Shown piece after piece: positions 56,448 through 64,000 of a stretch of DNA of 64,000 nt (its first letter is position 1; every line of letters begins with the position of its first letter). Source of the DNA: Toxorhynchites rutilus septentrionalis (Eukaryota > Arthropoda > Insecta > Diptera > Culicidae); the NCBI RefSeq assembly GCF_029784135.1, contig NC_073744.1, positions 77,603,935-77,667,934 on the forward strand, written 5' to 3'. The position numbers and the translations under genes were made by a program. Under the pieces are notes generated by a model. That model did no database searches, had not been told where the DNA came from, and worked only from the letters and a program-made list of their open reading frames with translations.

Positions 56448-59263
56448 TGACGAATTTCATGCCAACTCGACTGGTCTTTGGCAGCATCATCTCAGATGTA
56501 AGTGAAATCTTGTGGGCAGGGTTGCCAACTCTAATTTGAAAAAATCAGGAAGAATGAAAATAAAAATCAGGATAAATCATGATAGCTCATATTGGGTTGT
56601 CCGAAAAGAAAAAAATGTCGATTTTTGGGAAAACAAAAACATAATTTTCAATCAAAGCATTCTAATATAATTTTATTTACATAGTTCTGTTTCTCAATTT
56701 TTCGCCATCTTTCACACAGCTCAAATATTCTATCCTCCAAGAACATGTTTGCTTCCTCGTCGAAAACTGCTGCGAGCCATACATGTGAGAAACAGGTTGC
56801 TTGGTAGTAGCTCATAATACAGAATCCATTTCAAATCCCACCAGAAACAGAGTGATACGTAAAAGATTTAATAATCATGGAATAAATCCTCGCATAAGCG
56901 GAAATGCTAGTGTTTCGTCTAACTTTTTGATCGTTTATATTTTTTCCGAAAAACCTACAGCATCACTACAGTCAATTACAGAGAAATCAATATTCAAACT
57001 TTCACTGACTTCATCATTCATGCATTGGATGAAGGGTGGAATCTTCACACAGCAAATGAGGAAAGCATATCAGCAGTGGAAGATTTGTTGAATTTTTTCT
57101 AATTTTTTTTTTAATCAGACGAACACATTACATATAATGTTTATATTGACTGTGGATTCAAAAGTTTTCTCTTACGTAATTTTACACTCGGAAGCGTATT
57201 CCTACATTAATAACTCTGGGGATACATCTATATACACACTATCCTCAATAAAGCAACGTTCCTCAAACTTAATCTCGTTGTAATTTCACAAATCCTTCAG
57301 ACAATCTGGTTTCATGAAATTTTCTAGCACTGTTTCGGAAGCCACGAAACAATTGAGGGTAGAGATAAAAAAAGTTAAGTACAAAGTTTAACTTAATGTA
57401 AGATATATACAGGTGCGAACCGGAGAACTATCATAACAGAGAACTTTGGCAAGGAAACCAATAAATTTATTACGAATAATGTAAAGAGTACAAAAATCAG
57501 GAAAAATCAGGATCAATTCAAGAAAATCAGGATAAATTGAGTGTTCGTCAGGATATCAGGGAGCGTGCTAAAAAGTCTGGGAAATCCTGAAAAATCAGGA
57601 AGGTTGGCATCTCTGCTTGTGGGTGTTAACACATGGGTCTTTAAAGCAACTTCGCATACTCGAAAAATAACAAAAAAAAAGACTACTTTTTGGAAAAAAC
57701 CAAACAAATTATCTTAACTTTTACAAAAAAATATAATCCAAAAAATACGTATCAAAAACGTATTTTTCTAAAATTCTGAAAAAAATATATGAATAGCCAT
57801 TACAATTTCCAACAAGTCATCCATACATCGGAAGATGGGCACTTTTACAGAGAAAAAGTTTTTCCAACATCAACTTTTTTCATGTTTTCTTTGAGAAAAT
57901 TCCTAACTTTGTTGGAGGTCAAGATAGCGATATATTGTGTTCGATAAAGTTTTAGATCTTATTAAAATATGAACTTTTGTCAGAGACGTCAACTTTCTAT
58001 CATTTTTAGTTTCAGGAATATGAGGGATTTATATATGGAGACTCCTTAAAAATAATGTTTTACTCGTAACAATTTTGTGTTTTTTTAATTTGTTTGATAT
58101 TTTTAAACGAATCAATGTTTTAAATGAATGATTTCCTATGTTTTGTTCTTCGACTACAATTTTTAGGTCTCATAGATTTTGTGTGGGAATTTTTTTGAGA
58201 TTTAGATTTTATTTCAACTTTTTTTTCGAAAAACATTAATTTAAACACTATAATATCAACAAAATGTTGGTTGAAGAACGAAATGTAGCAAATTATTTAG
58301 GTTTTCATTAAAGAGCATAGGATAAAATTAAAAAAAAAACCATTCAAGATTTTTTTGAAATTAAAATTCAGTTTTCTCGGAAACAAATGTTTTTAAAATT
58401 CTGGAAAAAAAAGATTTCCAACAGATACATCGGAAGATGGGAACATTTACAGGGATTTTTTTTCTCTGACAACAGCTTTGTTCACGTTTTCTTTTAGAAA
58501 AATCCTATTATTGTTTAACTCGTAACATTTTTATGTATAAATTATGGCGATAACATGTTCTGCAATCTTTTTTCTATTTAGAAACATATCAAGAACATGT
58601 CAAACTCTAGAATTTACACAGAAAAATATTACGAATAAAGCATTATTTTTCTGGAGTCTCCATATAAAAATGCTTATTATTTATTTATATTTTCGTTTTC
58701 GACAAAAGTTCATATTTCAATAAGATCTAAAACTTTGTCGAATCCACTATATCGTTATCTTGACTTTTAACAAAATTAGGATTAGTTGTAATTTTTTGAA
58801 AGAAAGCATTAAGAAGTTGTTGTTAGAAATAACCTTTTCCCTATAAAAGTGCCCATCTTCCAATGTACGACTTGTTGGAAATTGTAAGGGCTATTCATAT
58901 ATATTTTCCTGAGAATTTAGAAAAAAAAAATACGTTTTTTGAGAAAAATGAGTTTTTATTTTTGAAATATTTTTCTTCAAGTTTTTTGATATTGAAAAAA
59001 AAAATATTTAAAATTTGAACAATTTTGTATATTTCATTTTTTGATCACAATTTTTCAGGTATGTTATGTTTTTATTTATAATTATTTGTAAAATATTAGG
59101 AAATTGTTTTGTCCTTTTACAAAAAGTAGTCTAGTTCTTTTTTTTTGAATATTTCAAGTTTGCAACAATGCCTAAATGACTTATGCCTTTACACCCACAA
59201 CGTTTCACTGCTATCTGAGATGATGGTGCCAACTACTAAGGCGAGTTGGCATAAAAATCGTCA
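56448..59263. mobile_element. P-family long-TIR element, full copy with hAT insertion
   Basis: TA at 56446-56447 and 59264-59265 flank inverted ends TGACGAATTTCATGCCAACT and, in reverse, TGACGATTTTTATGCCAACT. Similarity continues for about 150 bp on each side. The left TIR is cut by the hAT-like element 56517-57615; without it the element is about 1.7 kb. The core (57760-58930) contains inverted copies of 'catcggaagatgggcactttt' sequence, making a large palindrome. No transposase is visible. TA duplication suggests mobilisation by a Tc1/mariner-type enzyme. Confidence 0.75.
56517..57615 (+). mobile_element. hAT-like element, copy 2 (8-bp TSD)
   Basis: Flanked by CTTGTGGG (56509-56516 and 57616-57623). 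Starts CAGGGTTGCCAACT and ends ...AGGTTGGCATCTCTG. 1099 bp, nearly identical to 51201-52323 in reverse, minus 24 bp (eight codons, YLPSGEDR, of its 96-codon frame at 56801-57091). The identity suggests both inserted recently. No transposase is recognised. Confidence 0.8.
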
Positions 59264-59399
59264 TAAATTAAAAAAAAAATCAATTAATTTCGTTCAAAAC
59301 AACGAAATAATAACAAATTGATTTGACGATGCCAATTCATGCCAGATGAATGAAATCAATCGTGAAGAATTCCCGACTTTAATGAAGAAAAAAATAAAA

Positions 59400-60180
59400 A
59401 ATAATAGCATTTTTACAGATTGATATTTTGAAGGCCGGTAAAACGGTAATGCAGCTACTCAGCATACTTCGGAATAGTATGACTACACTAAATCGAATCA
59501 GTTCAATTCAAAATGTCAATTTCATTCCAATTGATTTAAAATTGTGGTTTGCAAACCAAATTTCTTGTGCCGCAACGTTGAGACTGTTGCAGAATGCATT
59601 TGGTGACTCAACTCTGTCGAACTCTGTGTATGAAAGATATAATGCATTCAAAGACGGGCGAGAAAAGATGAATGATTTGCCACGATAAGCCACGACCTCT
59701 TCAGCTGATGAAAACATCGACAACATAAAAATAATGGAGCTTGGAAATCCTCACTTAAGCTTGAAAGAACTAGCCCATGAATTAAATATCTTTCACGAGA
59801 CAATTCGTCATATTTTGGTTGATGTTTTGGGCATGAGAAAAGTCACAGCACGACTAGTGTCAAAACAGCTCAATTTTCATCAAAAAATTCATCGCAATCA
59901 AAAGGCTGAAGGCATGCTTGAAGGATTAAATTTCGATTCCACGTTCATCCTACGCATTATTACTGGGCACGAGACATGGGTCTGTTTTTTCCTATTTCCG
60001 CAATTCAAATTAACGCTTTGTGGGACCCGTTTTGACAAAATTGAAGACATAAAAAAACAGAAGGGCTGGAATCGTGTACGCCATGGCACAACTTTTTTTA
60101 ACCCTCTCATTTCATCAGTTCTTCACTATTCTAGTTATGAATATTTTTCTCCGTTCAATTGTTGTTTTATTGTTAAAAGA
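59400..60180 (+). pseudogene. mariner transposase, core-deleted, catalytic Asp changed to His
   Basis: One frame from about 59428 has a single stop (TAA 59686-59688). CAATLRLLQNAFGDSTLS...VYERYNAFKDGRE is the mariner HTH, and SADENIDNIK...LSLKELAHELNI...ILVDVLGMRKVTARLV the second HTH and linker. IITGHETWVC is the first catalytic motif, usually GDETW, with Asp changed to His (59968-59970). The sequence then jumps to TRFDKIEDIKKQKGWNRV, the family's C-terminal helix. The segment with the second and third catalytic Asp is deleted. It is distinct from M1 and closest to SETMAR-type mariners. Confidence 0.8.
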
Positions 60181-60183
60181 TAG

Positions 60184-62555
60184 ATGAACGAATAATGATA
60201 TAATGGATAGTAAAAATATTCTTTGTTTTATTTTTATGGAAAATCGAAAAACCTCGAAAAACCGTCCAAAATTCGTGTCTCTACACTAGAATACCCCCTT
60301 AATAAATCCAAGGTACACAAATATATTTGTCGGTTTAATGATCATTTTAGTGAAATATGTTTCGACATTCGACGTGCTGTAAGAGAAAGAAAAATGGAAA
60401 ATCCATAAAAATCCGAAAAAGTCCACAGATTGACGCGACCAACACGAAGAGTCTGGCATCTCTGTCGAGCAGGGGCCAGGAAGAACGCCGCCACCTGAGA
60501 AAGCTGAACCCCGGCTGTTTTCATTTATTCGCTCGATTCCACTTTACATATGCAAATTCGAGAAGTTCTGTTTGATGTTCGACACCAGCCGGGACTGTGC
60601 GCGACAAAATCATATCGAGCGAAAACATCAATTTATAAGAGGGACACCATCCGCTGACCGCAAGGGTTGAAAGGCCCCATTGGAATACATTTGCATTCCG
60701 CATTTCGAATCGCTCGCCCAGTTCTTAAAAAAAGAATGCGATGTAAAGTTTCCCGCAGATTATATATTTATGAAAATGCAAATTTTCCAAATTTGTTGTT
60801 AGGTCTTTGTTTCGTCCGAATACAGAATGAACGTGGGAAGTTCATCTAAACAATGCAATCACTTCCCGCAGAGGGAGTGTTACCTCAGGGATGCAGCATC
60901 TGGTGTGTGCCACTATAAAAGAACAATGCCTCCGAACACAATGGGTCATCATTTAATTTTGCTATCAATTCGCATGCAGCACCTTTTCGGACACAAAACA
61001 CAAGGACACCTGGTTGGAAACGACAAAAAGCGAAACTCGCTTCCGTAATGGCCGGGTTGCACGCGACTTCAGTGGGCTGCATGATCGTGAGAGCTCACGT
61101 GAGTTTTCCCTCATCCCCCGTTCTTTGCTAGAAGCAATTGTGGATCTGCTTATGACAACCATCGAACAAAAAAACCAGGTCAGTTGGGTTTGCCATTTAT
61201 TAGTGACTGTTGGTTTCATCTGGCGAAAAGGGGGAGTAATGGCAAAACCCCCGAACTGATAGGGACGAAGATACAGCTTTTTATTGAGAATGTTTAGTGG
61301 ATGATAATAGGTTTATCATAGTTTCACGAATGATGATATTTCTAGCTCAACTTCTTGACTGCCCGGATGAGGTCAGTTCTCAATAATTTGTTGTGCTGAA
61401 ATGCGGAATCTCGCATCGAATGAATTCTATTAACATAATTAATAGTATCATTTACACATCGCTACAGAATCCTCAAAAAACTATACATCTGCCACTGCGT
61501 GAGCTGCACGGAAGCAAATCACCGGAAATGTGAATTATAAAATACGCAGTAAAAACTCACCAATGGAATGTGTCCAATTTTCCGACGCAGTCCACTCGAA
61601 AGCTGAGAAGTATCATTTTGTGATAATGGGATGTATTTATGCTGGAACCGTTTGCTTGCTATTGGAATATTAATATGGAATGGAAAAATGTGGAAAATTG
61701 CACCAACTACAGACAATTTTTTGAGTCAAAAGGAATGAATTTTAAAGTATAATGTAAATCGATAGAACACTAACGGTCGGATCGTTTTGGAGAGTTGATT
61801 CGCTCAGAATTTTGACAGCCAAATTAGTGTTTTTACAATCATATTCAAAATTTTGATCAAATGGATAAAGAGATTCTAAGACCTAGCAATAAGTCTAAGA
61901 CTAGCAGAAGGTGACCTTCTTCGCGGTCAACTTTTGCTACAATTTTCAAATTCCAAATATTTCAAGAATAAAAATTTCCCGATTATGTTGATTGTGTATT
62001 CCAGCCGTCATTTCAAATCATAAAGTGACAAATTTAAACCATTGGCAAGGAATGCAAATGTAGCGAGAGCGTATGAGCACCCAACCAAAAGTGCAAGAGA
62101 GCAGTATCATTTTGTAATGTGACCGATGAAGAATTAAAACCGTCAGAAACAAAAATGATCCATATCTTCCAACAATAAAAAAATATTACTGATACACGAA
62201 AATCAATGTTCAGATTTCACCACTTGAATTAAAATAATTATTAATTGGTCCAATTTGCGCTCTCTTAGTTTTGCGAACACAACTACATGTGCTACAAGAA
62301 TAAAAGCCGTTTTCCGCGAATTCAGCGTTTTAGTGTTACATTAGACACCGAACCTTAAGCAGTGCATGTGAATGGGTTGAGTTGATTTGAAAGTGTTCAA
62401 ATTGACTTTGTATTGTTTCAATGCATTAATTCATCAAACATTTCTTTTAAAGAGTTCATTTTTAAAGTTATATAATGTCTGTACATGCCACAAATCGAAT
62501 ATCCGAGTAGTTTCTGTTTTTCTTAGCAAAATTACATATCCAACGCTCCCAAAAA
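60184..62555. other. Unassigned; GC-richer 60430-61270
   Basis: No repeat landmark recurs. Overlapping frames at 60827-61259 on both strands are short and without recognisable domains. 61270-62550 is AT-rich. Candidate unique host DNA at least in 60430-61270. Confidence 0.4.
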
Positions 62556-62559
62556 CATC

Positions 62560-62740
62560 ATTCACAAAGAAATGATCCAAAAATTATACTATGCAGCACC
62601 TTTCGCAGAACAGTAACTGAAAATCCAAAATCGGTTGGCGGCAACTATAGCAATCGCAGTGAAACGAATTTTTGCCTTCAGTTTTCAAACGATGAACACA
62701 GCTTTCAATGAAGGTGGTTTTCTTCTTTCCATACCGCATG
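62560..62740. repeat. Repeat D (copy 2)
   Basis: Aligns with 36625-36790: 'attatactatgcagcacc', 'cggttgg...caatcgcagtgaaacgaa', 'ttttcaaacgatgaa'. Confidence 0.5.
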
Positions 62741-62974
62741 CAATGTGTTGTACGTTAACAACGCCACTTTGAATCCAGAAACAATGCACGAATTTGCGTT
62801 GCGAAAATTTAATGAACGATCGGAAAGTCATCAGCCACCAATAAGCGTGTAAAAACTCCCAAGTTCATGCAACATCCGGCATGTTTGGTGTAAATGTTTG
62901 GTGGCACTCAGAAGCGCCGAAGGAATTATTTTTGTTCTCGTCAGGAAAATCAAACCCCATTTACTGCTGCTACT

Positions 62975-63742
62975 GCTACTCGCTGCTGAAGACATTGGTA
63001 GTGCTGCTTCTATCCATTTTTGATTAAGAATTGATCACAGATTTTCGGTCGGGTTCAGTTCGTGTGATTGTGGCGATCAATCCATCAATTTCACACGAAA
63101 TTATGCCGTATGCTTTGGATTGTTTTCTTGCTGAAACATCCAATCTTTGGACAAGTCGATCTTCCGTGCTGAGCTCTTTAAATTGTGCATAAGGACATTG
63201 ATGTACTAGTCAGCATTCTTTATACCTTCGATCTGAACCAGGTTCCCAACACCGGACCAATCAAAACACCTCCAGACCATAATGTTGCCGCCACCGTGTT
63301 TCACTATCTTCTGAACGTTCTTGTCAAACAGCTTCTCTGCTCTGGGTCGTTGTTTCGTTTCGAAAAGCTCGAAAAAGTTTCGTCTGACCACAGCACCTTT
63401 TTCCAGAACGGAATTGGCTTGTGTACGTATTTATTGGGGAACTCCAAACGTTTGATCTGGTTGATCTTATGGATTTACGGTTGCCGAGACGCAAACTTGC
63501 TCCTTGATCCTTGCTGTTGCAGTCGAACTGTTCGTTCCGATATGTTCAATGATAAGGTTTCTTCTATGGTTCTGCTTATAGCTTTTGGTTTTTTTTTAGC
63601 ACTTATCTGGCGATTTCGGTCCGTTGTCAAGCTTTTGTGTCCACGTTCTACCCGGTCGCAAACGGTTCCAAGCTCTTGGTACTTCCTCTAAAGCTTCTGA
63701 ATCGCATCAATGCTTACGTTGTACTTGGCCGCTATTTTTTTT
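62975..63742 (-). pseudogene. Tc1-type transposase, degraded (DD34E)
   Basis: Minus-strand translation, with stops, gives the typical Tc1 order. It runs from an HTH-like start (AAKYNVSIDAIQKL), through VLWSDETFFELFETKQR (first catalytic Asp) and KIVKHGGGNIMVWRCFDWSGVGNL, to WMFQQENNPKHTA, where the usual QQD is QQE. The last motif is HELNPTENL-stop-SILNQKW (final Glu). At least four stops and a changed catalytic residue show it is dead. Its N-terminal side is cut at 63743 by insertion of the LINE 3'UTR. Confidence 0.8.
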
Positions 63743-64000
63743 CCAAAATATATATTTTATTAAGGCACATGTGGCGTTAGCCTAACGGGGCCGGGAGTAC
63801 AATATTTTGACAATTTTTGTCTTACAACTATGTTAGTAATATGCAACCGTTTACTCGCGGTTGGCTCGAGGTTAGTATTACATCGATCTCATAATTGGGA
63901 TGTTGCAGTCTCCAGTACTATGTATGTGTGGCCGACACGGGATACTTCCTATTGGAGTGTAACTGACCATTGATTAGCGACGCCCCCTAGTCTGTACCTC
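63743..64000 (-). mobile_element. Third copy of the RNase H LINE 3'UTR (continues past window)
   Basis: The reverse complement runs from 'gaggtacagactagggggcg' (window end) to the terminal 'atatatattttgg', matching 13110-13375 and 8105-8373. It is inserted in the Tc1 fossil. The upstream part, possibly including coding sequence, lies outside the window. It is more diverged than the two plus-strand copies. Confidence 0.85.

Noticed and set aside
1..64000. Endogenous viral element (flavivirus-, rhabdovirus-like)
   Set aside because: Looked through the longer frames for polymerase, helicase or nucleoprotein motifs and saw none; a profile search would be needed to exclude short or decayed ones.

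Overview
This is a eukaryotic, AT-rich, repeat-dominated window that looks like mosquito (Culicidae) chromosomal DNA, most likely Aedes-type. The evidence is an ITmD37E transposon (DD37E transposase, a lineage described from mosquitoes), a tRNA-derived SINE resembling the Aedes Feilai family, many mariner relics, LINE 3' ends, and very dense nesting of short non-autonomous elements. The species is an inference. No convincing host protein-coding exon, rRNA gene or functional tRNA gene was recognised. Every protein fragment that can be identified belongs to a transposable element (TE), and nearly all are broken.

Layout. 1-11 kb: ends and internal parts of a long-TIR, TA-flanked palindromic family (here 'P'), a 'hairpin-end' element (C1), a tRNA-type SINE, two non-autonomous Helitrons with exact TC...CTAG ends, and a LINE 3'UTR copy with a target-site duplication. 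11-17.9 kb: an internally deleted mariner, a 5'-truncated RNase H LINE nested in an older repeat, then a 1.46-kb head-to-tail duplication. That duplication carries a hAT terminus, half of a mariner and the start of hairpin-end element A1. 18-33 kb: hairpin-end elements B1, C2, A2, B5, B4, A3 and B2. A2 is broken open by a 225-bp MITE, by a LINE encoding a restriction-like endonuclease (495 codons open), and by an opposing R1-like LINE tail. 33-36 kb: a Helitron with a ~144-bp tandem array, whose 5' end is split by a CACCCAG-TIR element. 36-51 kb: smaller repeats, a perfect 44-bp hairpin, SINEs, mariners and B3. 51-60 kb: two nearly identical hAT-like elements in opposite orientation with 8-bp target duplications, the ITmD37E element with one premature stop, A4, the full-length P element, and a core-deleted mariner. 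60-64 kb: unassigned DNA, a Tc1 fossil, and a third copy of the RNase H LINE 3'UTR cut by the window end.

The least familiar structure is the hairpin-end group (A, B, C). At one end it has a 9-bp stem with 3-nt loop, then GC, then a TTGACGT-type motif. At the other end it has GACGTA...TACGTCAA. The stem sequence differs between subfamilies in a compensatory way. Several moderately GC-rich stretches (about 9.4-10.7, 20.4-21.1, 29.3-30.4, 42.0-43.9, 54.3-55.0 and 60.4-61.3 kb) lack recognisable repeats and are the best candidates for unique host DNA.
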